Source of the DNA: Nguyenibacter vanlangensis
GTDB lineage: Bacteria; Pseudomonadota; Alphaproteobacteria; Acetobacterales; Acetobacteraceae
Length of the DNA: 64,000 bases
Assembly: GCF_038719015.1 (NCBI RefSeq)
Contig: NZ_CP152276.1
Location: 1,958,501-2,022,500 of the forward strand
Direction of reading: 5' to 3'
Position numbers and translations under genes: made by a program. Every line of letters begins with the position of its first letter. Within the stretch, counting starts at the first letter, position 1. This document shows positions 27,282 through 35,234 of the stretch, in pieces. A model generated the notes under the pieces. It had not been told where the DNA came from. It worked only from the letters and a program-made list of their open reading frames with translations, and searched no databases.

Positions 27282-28041
27282 AACAGGCCGCGAGGAAGCA
27301 CTAATACTGGTTAAGGCGCTTCCTCACGTGGGTCAACGACATGGGGAAACAGTCTGTTGTGCAGGCGTGACCAGAAACGGCGAGTGGCGAAGGCAGTATC
27401 CCATTCACTTTCGCCGCCTGCGGGACGAAGGCCAATTTAAAAGGTGGCAGTGGATTGAATACGACTGGATCGCCCCCGGAAACGATGATCGGCGACGAGA
27501 AAGTCGAAGAGTACAAGAAGACACGATTCAAGTTGGCAAGAGCATATCAAAAACAGAGCGGGCTGCGTTTTTAGCACCTCTTATTACGAGATCAACCGCT
27601 GAGGCCATGTCCCAAGGACAAAGTCTTACTCTCGTTCGCCCAATAGAAAGCCGTTTTCACTGGAAGGCGAAAACAGAACGTCAAATTGCAGACGAACGCC
27701 AAGCATATGAATCAGCAGCCCGTCAGACATCATTTTTAGATCAGGATTTAGCGGCCCTAGACCCATGTCCTTACGCGTTCCATTTCGATTGGAAGGACGC
27801 TAACGGAGCTTCCCATAAATCGACCTGCGATGACTGGGAAACGGCAGCCATGTTTTACCGGCGTGAAAAGGCAGTAGGAGCCAAGGGAGCACTCGCCGAA
27901 ATGAGCAAGGCCTTCAATGAACAATACCCACAAAATGGAATGGTCTTTGCATTGGGCACCCATTCCCGAAGAGCTGAACAATGGCTGCTTGTTGGTGTCA
28001 TACGACTAGACGAACAAAAGCAGGCAGGTCTTGCTGTTTGA
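27229..28041 (+). CDS. Unknown protein paired with DUF488
   Basis: The frame from GTG 27229 gives 270 residues; the true start could be a little downstream. I recognise no named domain. The N-terminal LVKALPHVGQRHGETVCCAG followed by GEWRRQYPIHFRRL and WQWIEYDW, and the C-terminal DDWETAAMFYR and FALGTHSRR, resemble an uncharacterised family that I recall beside DUF488 genes elsewhere. The pattern of conserved Cys, Trp and Arg suggests a soluble enzyme. It ends 23 bases from the relaxase stop in convergent orientation. Codon use is AT-richer than the ICE core. A defence role is a guess from the cargo position. Confidence 0.7.
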   Translation: MLALQNSPNRKDYSRLPKTGREEALILVKALPHVGQRHGETVCCAGVTRNGEWRRQYPIHFRRLRDEGQFKRWQWIEYDWIAPGNDDRRRESRRVQEDTIQVGKSISKTERAAFLAPLITRSTAEAMSQGQSLTLVRPIESRFHWKAKTERQIADERQAYESAARQTSFLDQDLAALDPCPYAFHFDWKDANGASHKSTCDDWETAAMFYRREKAVGAKGALAEMSKAFNEQYPQNGMVFALGTHSRRAEQWLLVGVIRLDEQKQAGLAV

Positions 28042-28064
28042 GTGATGCAGCAAGTGACTTTAGA

Positions 28065-29819
28065 TTAAATCCCGAGCCCGCGCTTCCGCCCAAAATTCCA
28101 ATCCACCGCCCCGCCCGGCGACATGGCGCCGGAAACCTGTCGCCCGAGCTTCTGCTCCAGCGCCGGGCGCCACGGCACGAGCTGGAAGCCCAGCCCGTCA
28201 TCGACCATGGCAAACCGACCCGAGGACAGGGCCACCCGCTGGCGATAGACCCCCGAGACGATCTCGCCTTCCTTCGCGGGCCGATGCTCCAGCCCGGTCT
28301 GCGCCGCAAGCCGGACCGCCGCCTGATCGAGATCGCGCTGGCGCAGGGTGCCGATCAGGTCGGGCGCAAACACCACGCGCTCGACCTGCCGCCGGGCCAG
28401 CCCCATGGAGGCGAGATGGTCGATCCGCTGCGCCATCGCCTCACGGACCTCGGCCCCGAAGCCCGCATTGGCCAGCGCCGGATCCTTCGCGAGCAACTGG
28501 CGGTCGAGCCAGGTCGCGCCGGGCGCCGTCACCTGCTCGGCCAGCGTGAAATCCGAGCGCGTCGCCAGTGACAGACGCTGCTTGCCCTTCGTGTCCTCCC
28601 AACTCCGGGTCTCAACGATCGCACCGGTCCTGGCATCGCCGGTCAGATCCAGATCGGGGAAGCGGACATGATGCGTCCGCCCGTCGGTGCCGGCGATCAC
28701 CGCGTAACCCGAGCCCTTCAACTCGTCATCCAACCCGCGCTCCACCAGCCGGCCAATGACGGGATCGGCCAGCCGTTCGCCGTGGATCGCGAAACCCGCA
28801 ACATCGGGTTCTACCCCGCCACCGGACATGGCGCGGTGCATGGTCTTGATGATGTCGCCCCGGATGGAAAGATCACGCAGCGTGGTTTCCAAGCCCGGCT
28901 TGAGGGTCCAGCGTGCCACCCCGACCTGTTCGGCGAGACCAAGCCCTTCCAGCTTGGTCGCCCGGCCGACCAGCAGGCGGCGCAGTTGCGGGTCTTCGGC
29001 TCCTGCACCGGGACGGAGATCGACGATGCCGCCCCCTTCATCGCTGATGTCCTGCAACGCGCGATCGAGGCTGGTCCAGCGGTCGGCACCGATCTCCGTC
29101 TCCAGGGCGGTGCGGATTTCCTGCTCGCTGCGCGGGCCAAGTTCCAGCGTCACCCGTTCGGCGGCGCGGTCGCGCAGGCCCTGACTGATATAGGCGCGGC
29201 TGATGACCAGATCCTTGCCGTCATCAGCGATACCGCGCACCAGGATGTGGACGTGCGGATTGTCGGTATTCCAGTGATCCACCCCGACCCAGTCCAGCTT
29301 CGTGCCGAGGTCGCGCTCCATGTCCTGCATCAGTTCCCGCGCGAAGCCCCTCAGATCCTCCATCCGCGCCGCGTCCTCGGGCGAGACGATGAAGCGGAAA
29401 TGGTGCCGGTCGTCAGCGCAGCGCTCAGCGAAGGCCTTGCTGTCCGCTTCGTCGGACCCGGCATCGAACAGATGGGCCCTGGCACCGTCGCGGGTCACGC
29501 CCTCCCGCCTGAGATAGGCAATGTGCCGGGCGAGCGGCGCGGACCGGAACCGCGTGCCCTGCTGACGGACCACCCGCGCCTTGACCACGACGCGACGGGC
29601 ATTGCTGCGCAGCCGCATGGAAAGTGCTGCTCGTCGCCCGCGCCCGAAGCGGGAGCCGCCACCGCCTCCCCTGCCCTTCGCGCCGAACCGGGTGCCGATA
29701 TGACCGGCCCTCTTCGCGGCACGCATGACCTCGCCGACGAAGGATTTCGGACGTGCGCCCTGATTGCCATGCTGGATGCGTCCAGGCCGGACAGTCAGGC
29801 CGTCATCGCGCGTCGCCAT
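28065..29819 (-). CDS. VirD2-type relaxase with DUF3363 domain
   Basis: This 584-residue protein starts at MATRDDGLTVRPGRIQHG, with GGAGAGCGG upstream; a frame running 37 codons further lacks such a site. A basic, Gly-rich N-terminus is followed by HHFRFIVSPEDA and the metal-binding HxH in DNPHVHILVRG near residue 190. The C-terminal half corresponds to DUF3363. Relaxases of this kind nick oriT, bind the 5-prime end and pilot the strand through the secretion system. The origin of transfer is probably close, perhaps in the upstream gap. It heads a group separate from the traG operon. Confidence 0.92.
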   Translation of the reverse strand: MATRDDGLTVRPGRIQHGNQGARPKSFVGEVMRAAKRAGHIGTRFGAKGRGGGGGSRFGRGRRAALSMRLRSNARRVVVKARVVRQQGTRFRSAPLARHIAYLRREGVTRDGARAHLFDAGSDEADSKAFAERCADDRHHFRFIVSPEDAARMEDLRGFARELMQDMERDLGTKLDWVGVDHWNTDNPHVHILVRGIADDGKDLVISRAYISQGLRDRAAERVTLELGPRSEQEIRTALETEIGADRWTSLDRALQDISDEGGGIVDLRPGAGAEDPQLRRLLVGRATKLEGLGLAEQVGVARWTLKPGLETTLRDLSIRGDIIKTMHRAMSGGGVEPDVAGFAIHGERLADPVIGRLVERGLDDELKGSGYAVIAGTDGRTHHVRFPDLDLTGDARTGAIVETRSWEDTKGKQRLSLATRSDFTLAEQVTAPGATWLDRQLLAKDPALANAGFGAEVREAMAQRIDHLASMGLARRQVERVVFAPDLIGTLRQRDLDQAAVRLAAQTGLEHRPAKEGEIVSGVYRQRVALSSGRFAMVDDGLGFQLVPWRPALEQKLGRQVSGAMSPGGAVDWNFGRKRGLGI

Positions 29820-30065
29820 GGTCCGCTCTCCGCTCTGTTTCGCCCCTGACGGCGCTCGGATCGTTGAAAACATTATGAAAAATGCCCGGACAGCCGCAGG
29901 CGGTGCGTGGTGAGAAGACAAATTCCCCAATCAAACTAACCACATGCACCCCCGAAGGAGCGGTGCTTTTACCTTGCCGTCCTTCCCTCCGTTGCCTGTC
30001 TCCCCCCGGCACCCCATCCCCAAGGCACCCATAGCCCGCCAGCGCCCGATGGACCGGAACGAGGG

Positions 30066-30767
30066 TCATCGACGTGCTTCCCCATGCCCTGAGGCGATGA
30101 ACAGCCCGGTCGATTGCGGTGCGAGCGCCGTCCAGTCGGTCAGCCGGGAACCAGATGCATGTGCCGGATCGTGCGCGCTTTCGACGGACCGGGACGCATC
30201 GCCCATGCGCAGGAATGAGGCCGGAAAGAGGGAAGAGTCCTGCCATGATGGTGCAGCCAGAGCACCGACCGCGATGTCATCGGCGAGCGGAAGAGCCAGC
30301 CGCGCACTGACGGATGCGACGTAGTTCCGCGTCTCGGCAGGCAACGGTCGGCCGGTTGCGAGATGTTCGTCGTAACGTGCGGGACCGGCATTGTAGGCGG
30401 CCAGAAACCCGGCCTCGCCGTAGCGGTCCCGCATCCAGCGCAGATAGGTCGCACCCGCCAGAATGTTGTCGTGCGGGTCGAACGGATCGTCGCCGAGACC
30501 GAGCGACGTGCGCAGGCTGGCCCATGTGCCGGGCATCACCTGCATGAGCCCCATAGCACCCGCCGATGACACGGCCCGCGCGTCGCCCATGCTCTCCACA
30601 TGCAGGACGGCAGCAATCCATGAGGCCGGAATCTGCGCGCGCGTGGCCGCCTCCGTGATCATATCGGCGTATGGATCAGCCTGCGCCATGCGAACGGGTG
30701 ACACGGAAACCAGCACGGCAACCAGCGCGTTCGCGACAAGATCGCGAACCTTCCTACCGCCGGTCAT
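30066..30767 (-). CDS. Lytic transglycosylase (conjugation-associated)
   Basis: This 233-residue protein has a signal peptide (VANALVAVLVSVSPVRMAQA) and an SLT-type domain. The catalytic Glu lies in AAVLHVESMGDARAVSSAGAMGLMQVM, read in parts, followed by FDPHDNILAGATYLRWM and AAYNAGPARYDEH. It would open peptidoglycan for the conjugation channel, the role of VirB1-like proteins. The C-terminal tail is low in conserved features. The start overlaps the DUF736 gene by 14 bases. Confidence 0.9.
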   Translation of the reverse strand: MTGGRKVRDLVANALVAVLVSVSPVRMAQADPYADMITEAATRAQIPASWIAAVLHVESMGDARAVSSAGAMGLMQVMPGTWASLRTSLGLGDDPFDPHDNILAGATYLRWMRDRYGEAGFLAAYNAGPARYDEHLATGRPLPAETRNYVASVSARLALPLADDIAVGALAAPSWQDSSLFPASFLRMGDASRSVESAHDPAHASGSRLTDWTALAPQSTGLFIASGHGEARR

Positions 30768-31092
30768 CGCGCTTCACCGGACGGTTCCAGACCAGATGAA
30801 AGGCACGCCCCTGACGGTCGGACTGGAACAGATTGGCGCGGATCGGCTGCGCCAGCATGGGGTCATCGAGAACGAGCGAGAGGTAAGTGCCCGCCTTCTC
30901 GCCGGTGCGTTTCCAGGCCGCACCGATCTCCGGTCCGGCGTCAGCGTCACCGAGATGGACACGATAATCGGGCGCGTGCTCGGCGTCCGACGATGTTGCC
31001 GGCACGATCGTCAGTTCGACGTCGAGGGCGAGCGTGCGCAGGCGACCGGCGAAGCCGTCAGCCGTGCGCGTGAAAGTACCGATCTGGGCCAT
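30754..31092 (-). CDS. DUF736-family protein (first copy)
   Basis: This 112-residue protein begins with MAQIGTFTRTADGFAGRLRT and contains AAWKRTGEKAGTYLSLVLDDP and FHLVWNRP, the standard DUF736 pattern. These small beta-rich proteins are common in alphaproteobacterial ICEs and plasmids; their function is not established. A second copy lies at 45680-46006. It sits one base below traF and overlaps the transglycosylase gene. Confidence 0.88.
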   Translation of the reverse strand: MAQIGTFTRTADGFAGRLRTLALDVELTIVPATSSDAEHAPDYRVHLGDADAGPEIGAAWKRTGEKAGTYLSLVLDDPMLAQPIRANLFQSDRQGRAFHLVWNRPVKRDDRR

Positions 31093-31093
31093 G

Positions 31094-31636
31094 TCAGCCT
31101 CGTTTCTGCTTGGGATTGGGAGAAATCGGTGACGCCATGAGCCACAGCGGCTGCGCGCGGCCGAGCACCGCAGCGACCGGCAGGATGCCGAAATAGCGGC
31201 CGTCGAGACTGGTCGGGACTGCCGGGTTCATGACGAAGATCTGGCCAGGCAGGACGTGCCGGCAGCCTTGCCAGACCGGCAGCGGACGGCCGCGATGGTC
31301 GCGGGCGAGTGCCTCACCGAACGCCTTCCCATCGACCGTTACGGCAGCACCAATGCGACAGACCAGTTGCCCCGGCAGTGCCGCGACCGGCTTGAGCAAG
31401 GGCACGCCGAGCGGCAGATAGCCACCGCGCTCCAGCGTCGCGGCAATGTCGGCCGGGGGCCTGATCGCGATCAGGTCGCCGACATGCAGGATGCGCGCCG
31501 ATTGCAGGCGATACAGGCCGACCGGTGTGCTGGCGGTGACGTTCCAGATCAGCCGGGGTGCCGGACGGATCACCACTGACGTGCCAGCACCTAGGATTGC
31601 GAAATACGTGGCAAAGAACCAGCCGAAGCGCGTCAT
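31094..31636 (-). CDS. traF: TraF-type S26 signal peptidase
   Basis: This 180-residue protein starts at MTRFGWFFATYFAILG and has one N-terminal membrane segment. The S26 peptidase motifs are present: the nucleophile region NVTASTPVGLYRL and the general-base Lys in GVPLLKPVAALPGQLVC. The C-terminal GRYFGILPVAAVLGRAQPLW box is typical of TraF. It is expected to process and cyclise the TrbC pilin. The ATG overlaps the DUF2840 gene by four bases, whereas a much longer upstream frame is an artefact. Confidence 0.92.
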   Translation of the reverse strand: MTRFGWFFATYFAILGAGTSVVIRPAPRLIWNVTASTPVGLYRLQSARILHVGDLIAIRPPADIAATLERGGYLPLGVPLLKPVAALPGQLVCRIGAAVTVDGKAFGEALARDHRGRPLPVWQGCRHVLPGQIFVMNPAVPTSLDGRYFGILPVAAVLGRAQPLWLMASPISPNPKQKRG

Positions 31637-32097
31637 GACACCGCCCTCCGACGCAGCCAGGCGTGGTGGCGGTCGCGTGTGTAGGGACGTGACGCCTGCC
31701 CCGCGAGCATCCGATTGTGCAGATGCCGCCAATGCTCGGGCGCGACATCGACCGGCTCGATGCCGATGGCTTCGATACGATCGACAGCTTCCAGCACCAG
31801 CCGGACCTTCGGCCAGCCGCTCTGGCGCAGCAGACTTTCGCCACCGGGCCGCACGAACGGCACCGTCTGATAGGGCTCGCCGGGAGCGGTGACGCGCACG
31901 ATGTCGATGCAGGATACCACCGTACCGTAATCGTTCGCTGCCCAGCGCAGGAACGCGAACACGCTGTCCGGCGGAAAGCTCAGTATCCGCCGACGACGAT
32001 CGAGAATCTGCTCGTGCGTGGCATGACCAAAACGGATCCAGTGCTCGATGCGCTTCTCGATCCAGGTCAGTTCGACATGAGCGAGGATGTCGGTCAT
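31633..32097 (-). CDS. DUF2840-family protein
   Basis: This 154-residue protein starts at MTDILAHVELTWIEKRIEHW. It shows features I associate with DUF2840: EHWIRFG, RRRRILSFPPDSVFAFLRW, and a central CIDIVRVTAPGEPYQTVPFV. These proteins accompany traF in ICE transfer clusters; their function is unknown. The gene is coupled at both ends by four-base overlaps, upstream with the ribbon-helix-helix gene and downstream with traF. Confidence 0.85.
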   Translation of the reverse strand: MTDILAHVELTWIEKRIEHWIRFGHATHEQILDRRRRILSFPPDSVFAFLRWAANDYGTVVSCIDIVRVTAPGEPYQTVPFVRPGGESLLRQSGWPKVRLVLEAVDRIEAIGIEPVDVAPEHWRHLHNRMLAGQASRPYTRDRHHAWLRRRAVS

Positions 32098-32336
32098 GGC
32101 ACATCTCCAGAAGTATCGGGGAACTCGCGGGCCAGCAGGGCGCGCAGCATGTCGGCGACCGTGATGCCACGCTGGAACGCCGCGACCTTGAGCCGGGCGC
32201 GCAGCGCCGGCGTGACGTCGATGGTCAGCCGAGCGGTGAAACTGTTGGGGGCGGCAGGCTTGTCCGGCGCCCTGACCCAGCGTTCCGGGTCGGCGGGGCG
32301 GGACGCGAAACCGGGCAGCGTACGACGCTCTGTCAT
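32094..32336 (-). CDS. Ribbon-helix-helix-like small DNA-binding protein
   Basis: This 80-residue protein starts at MTERRTLPGFASRPADPE. An unstructured basic N-terminus is followed by FTARLTIDVTPALRARLKVAAFQRGITVADMLRALL (read in parts), a strand-helix-helix pattern like ParG or chromosome-partition accessory proteins. Its place in a group with ParA and RepA supports a partition or regulatory role. It overlaps the methyltransferase and DUF2840 genes by four bases each. Confidence 0.75.
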   Translation of the reverse strand: MTERRTLPGFASRPADPERWVRAPDKPAAPNSFTARLTIDVTPALRARLKVAAFQRGITVADMLRALLAREFPDTSGDVP

Positions 32337-33076
32337 GGCGATATTCCCTCGCCGAGCGGCAGCACGGACGCGATACGGTCGCGCGCCTTCTGCGCCATGA
32401 CAGGATCGATCTCGCAGCCGACATAACGCCGGCCGGTCAGCCGGCAGGCGACGCCTACGGCACCAGAGCCGGCGAACCAGTCGCCCACCAGACCACCCGG
32501 CGGGCAGCTCGTGCGGATCAGGATCTCCAGCAACGCCACCGGCTTCTCGGTCGGGTGGATGGCGCGGCCATGGGTATTGCGGACCGGAATCACGGAGCGC
32601 ATCAGGCGCGGGCCACCGTCCTCGCTGACGTAATGGCCGGCGTCGATCTGGCCCATGTGGGGCGGCCGGTGTTTCCGTCGTACCGTGCGTGCCCGCGCGT
32701 CGGGCGTGGTCGGAACCACGTTGTAGACGGCGCGCCAGGGCGTATCGTCGCGATAGAACTGGACGATCAACTCGTGTACGCGCCGGAACCGATCGGCATG
32801 GAAGCTGGAGCCGTTCTGCTTCTCCCACACCAGTTCCTGGGCATATTTCCAGCCCGCATTCCGAAATACCGCGTTGGAGGCAAGGAAACTCCGCAGGGAG
32901 CCGAAGACCCAGAGCGAACCGCTGGGTTTCAGGGCAGCGAGCGCCTTGCCGGGCCAGTCCACCACGCGCCGGTCCCAGGCGAGCGACGTATCGCCATAGG
33001 GCGGGTCGGCCAGAATCATGTCGTAGGGGCCATGCCAGGGCATCAGGAGCGCGCTGTCGCCGGTCAGCAGGGTCAT
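32333..33076 (-). CDS. DNA methyltransferase, beta-class order, no partner nuclease
   Basis: This 247-residue protein starts at MTLLTGDSALLMPWHGP. The catalytic motif DPPY lies at residues 24-27 and the AdoMet motif FAGSGAVG near 205, so motif IV precedes motif I, the order of beta-class amino-methyltransferases. HPTEKPVALLEILI is typical of site-specific enzymes. No restriction endonuclease gene is adjacent, so it is an orphan enzyme that may protect the element on entry or regulate genes. It is coupled to ParA and the small DNA-binding gene by four-base overlaps. Confidence 0.88.
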   Translation of the reverse strand: MTLLTGDSALLMPWHGPYDMILADPPYGDTSLAWDRRVVDWPGKALAALKPSGSLWVFGSLRSFLASNAVFRNAGWKYAQELVWEKQNGSSFHADRFRRVHELIVQFYRDDTPWRAVYNVVPTTPDARARTVRRKHRPPHMGQIDAGHYVSEDGGPRLMRSVIPVRNTHGRAIHPTEKPVALLEILIRTSCPPGGLVGDWFAGSGAVGVACRLTGRRYVGCEIDPVMAQKARDRIASVLPLGEGISP

Positions 33077-33735
33077 GATACCAACCCCCCGATCTCGGCC
33101 GTCAGGGCGGCGATTTCGCGGGCGGCAATCCCTTGGGGGTGCAGGTCGCACACCAGACGGCCGGTGCGCGCGGCGTCGGCGAACGCGACCCGCTGACCGA
33201 TCCGCGCCACCAGAGCGGCAGGCTCATGCCCGGCGAGTGCGAGCCGGGTTTCACGGGCGATGACCGTGCGTGCGGCGCAACGGTTGAGCACGAACCGGGC
33301 GACCAGACCGGGACGGAAGAGCCGCGCCTCCTCCAACAGCCGCAGCATCTCGGCCGAGGCCCAGCCGTCAAAGGGCGAGGGCTGCGCCGGGATCAGCACC
33401 AGGTCGGCGGCCAGCAGGGCCGAGCGCAGCAATGCCGCCACGCGCGGCGGCCCGTCGATGACGACGTGATCCGCCCCCTGAGCCAGTGCTGGAGCTTCGT
33501 GATGCAGCGTGTCGCGCGCCAGCCCCATGACACCGAACAGCCGGGGCAGTCCTTCCCGCGCGCGCTGCGCCGACCAGTCCAGCGCCGAGCCCTGCGGGTC
33601 GGCATCGATGACCGTCACGCGCTGACCTTCCCGAGCCCATTGGCCCGCGAGATGCAGCGCCAGCGTCGTCTTGCCGACGCCGCCCTTCTGGTTGAGGAAG
33701 GCCACGATCACCGCCCCTCTCCGGGGGTTATCCAC
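33073..33735 (-). CDS. parA: ParA-family partition ATPase
   Basis: This 220-residue protein has the deviant Walker A NQKGGVGKTT at residues 15-24, the A-prime motif VIDADPQGSALDW, and VVIDGPP as Walker B. ParA ATPases position plasmids or ICE intermediates. It overlaps repA by 28 bases, a plasmid-like arrangement. The ParB-like gene lies far away at 57018-59075, so a nearby small DNA-binding protein may be the cognate partner instead. Confidence 0.9.
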   Translation of the reverse strand: MDNPRRGAVIVAFLNQKGGVGKTTLALHLAGQWAREGQRVTVIDADPQGSALDWSAQRAREGLPRLFGVMGLARDTLHHEAPALAQGADHVVIDGPPRVAALLRSALLAADLVLIPAQPSPFDGWASAEMLRLLEEARLFRPGLVARFVLNRCAARTVIARETRLALAGHEPAALVARIGQRVAFADAARTGRLVCDLHPQGIAAREIAALTAEIGGLVS

Positions 33736-34772
33736 AGATCGGGCGGGGTGCCAACATCCTTAAAGTTAGACTCTTTTAAGTTAGATTCTAAGTTAAGGGG
33801 GTCATAACCCACTGATTCAATGTCGCGATTCGGCGATTTCTGTTCACGTAAGCACGGTTTCGCTGTTCCCGAAGTCACGGCTTTCGCCGGTTCGGGCGTT
33901 CCCGATAGCACGGAGGGACTCACAGTTTGTCCACATGGGGATGTGGATAACTTGTCGCGAGAAAAGGTCAGGATTTCGCGGCCATCCATGGTCCGCTCGA
34001 CCGCCAGGCGATAGCCGGGCAATGGCTGCCGCTGGACGATGGCGCGGAGTTCGAACGCGAAGCGACGATAGGGCGACAGACTGGCGGATTTGAGATGCAG
34101 GACGCGGAAATCGAATTTCCAGCCTGAACGCTGGCGGCCGCCATGCTTGCGGACCAGCCGATAGAGCCAACGCTCCATTCCGCCGGTCAGCCGGAAATAG
34201 GCCGGGTCGATGGTCAGCACCAGCGCGTCATCGAGCACGGCCTGGTAAAACCAGTCCGGCAGGATCAACTCGACCACGCGGGCACGGCCCTCTTGCGTGG
34301 TATGCCGCTTCCATTCGTTGATCCAGGAAAAGCGGTGCAACTGTCCCGCACCGGCGTGGCGCAGCGAAGTCTTGATCGTGGTGGATTGCAGCCGGTCGAG
34401 AGCCGCTTCCAGCCGTTGGTAATCCCGTGCGCTGTCGCCCCGGCCGATGAAGGCCAGGATCTCATGCGGGGTCGCCACCATCAGACGCGAGGTGCAACGA
34501 CCCGCGTCGCGGGCTTCCACGATCTGGCTCGCCGCCCAGATCAGCACGTCCGCATCCCAGATCGTCGCCATGCCGTATTCGCAGGTCGCTTCAACGCGAA
34601 TGGTGACGTCCGGCGTCCGGAAATCGATCGGCACGGTCCGCGATGTCTTGGACAGGCTGAAGAACGGGAACGCCATCAGATCCTGCGCGTCGCGTGGAGC
34701 GAGTTTGCCGGGGATAGCGCGGAACACCGCAAGTTTCGCGCGCTCGGACTGGTTCCGATCGGGCGTGCGCAT
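33708..34772 (-). CDS. repA: RepA-like replication initiator
   Basis: This 354-residue protein is similar in layout to replication initiator protein A of alphaproteobacterial plasmids: FPFFSLSKTSRTVPIDFRT at the N-terminus, then MATPHEILAFIGRGDSARDYQRL, and a winged-helix-like GMERWLYRLVRKHGGRQ. The C-terminus is polar and perhaps disordered. It suggests that the excised element can replicate, or that the ICE descends from a plasmid. It overlaps parA and abuts the HTH gene by one base. Confidence 0.85.
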   Translation of the reverse strand: MRTPDRNQSERAKLAVFRAIPGKLAPRDAQDLMAFPFFSLSKTSRTVPIDFRTPDVTIRVEATCEYGMATIWDADVLIWAASQIVEARDAGRCTSRLMVATPHEILAFIGRGDSARDYQRLEAALDRLQSTTIKTSLRHAGAGQLHRFSWINEWKRHTTQEGRARVVELILPDWFYQAVLDDALVLTIDPAYFRLTGGMERWLYRLVRKHGGRQRSGWKFDFRVLHLKSASLSPYRRFAFELRAIVQRQPLPGYRLAVERTMDGREILTFSRDKLSTSPCGQTVSPSVLSGTPEPAKAVTSGTAKPCLREQKSPNRDIESVGYDPLNLESNLKESNFKDVGTPPDLWITPGEGR

Positions 34773-35065
34773 CAGCGTCGGCTCCCGCGTGAGGTCGCCG
34801 GTGTCGGCGGGATCAGCGGGCTTCGCCGCGCGGCCGCCGGCACGGTGCCGGCGGTGGTGTCCGAGGTATGGGCGCGTGCCCCGCTCTCGACCCAGGCCTG
34901 CAGTTCATCGACCCGATAGACCACGCGGCCGCCGAGCTTCGAATAGCGCGGTCCGGTGCCGTAAATCCGGTGTTTTTCCAGGGTGCGAATGGACAGTCCG
35001 ACGAAGCGCGAGGCGTCGGGCGTGCGCAGATAGCGCGGCGGCAGATCGCTGTAATTGGCGGACAT
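34772..35065 (-). CDS. AlpA/excisionase-like helix-turn-helix protein
   Basis: The protein has 97 residues. RYLRTPDASRFVGLSIRTLEKHRIYGTGPRYSKLGG matches, in parts, the MerR-like winged helix of AlpA and excisionase proteins, followed by VVYRVDELQAWV. The last 35 residues are low complexity. It heads the repA-parA-methylase group and may control that operon or aid excision. A 12-bp inverted repeat lies about 85 bases upstream. Confidence 0.85.
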   Translation of the reverse strand: MSANYSDLPPRYLRTPDASRFVGLSIRTLEKHRIYGTGPRYSKLGGRVVYRVDELQAWVESGARAHTSDTTAGTVPAAARRSPLIPPTPATSRGSRR

Positions 35066-35151
35066 GAGAAGGCTCCGTGATCGCTGTCTGGGGCCGCGGG
35101 ACAGATGCGGCCAGCGGGGATCAGCCTGGCGGAACGGGGTCTTGCGGAACT

Positions 35152-35185
35152 AGGACCGATCTCACCGGGGGGCGAGATCGGTCCT
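35152..35185. repeat. 12-bp perfect inverted repeat between dnaE2 and the HTH gene
   Basis: Arms AGGACCGATCTC (35152-35163) and GAGATCGGTCCT (35174-35185) flank a 10-base loop. It sits downstream of the dnaE2 stop and upstream of the HTH-repA-parA operon, both on the minus strand. It can form a strong hairpin that ends dnaE2 transcription, though there is no clear T-run. It could also be an operator for the HTH protein or an origin element. Confidence 0.55.
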
Positions 35186-35234
35186 GGACAAGCGGATAGA
35201 ATGGCCGTGACGGCTCCCGCCGCCGGTCACTGAA

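Noticed and set aside
28668-29849. 393-codon open frame antisense to the relaxase
   Set aside because: Shadow of the relaxase gene.
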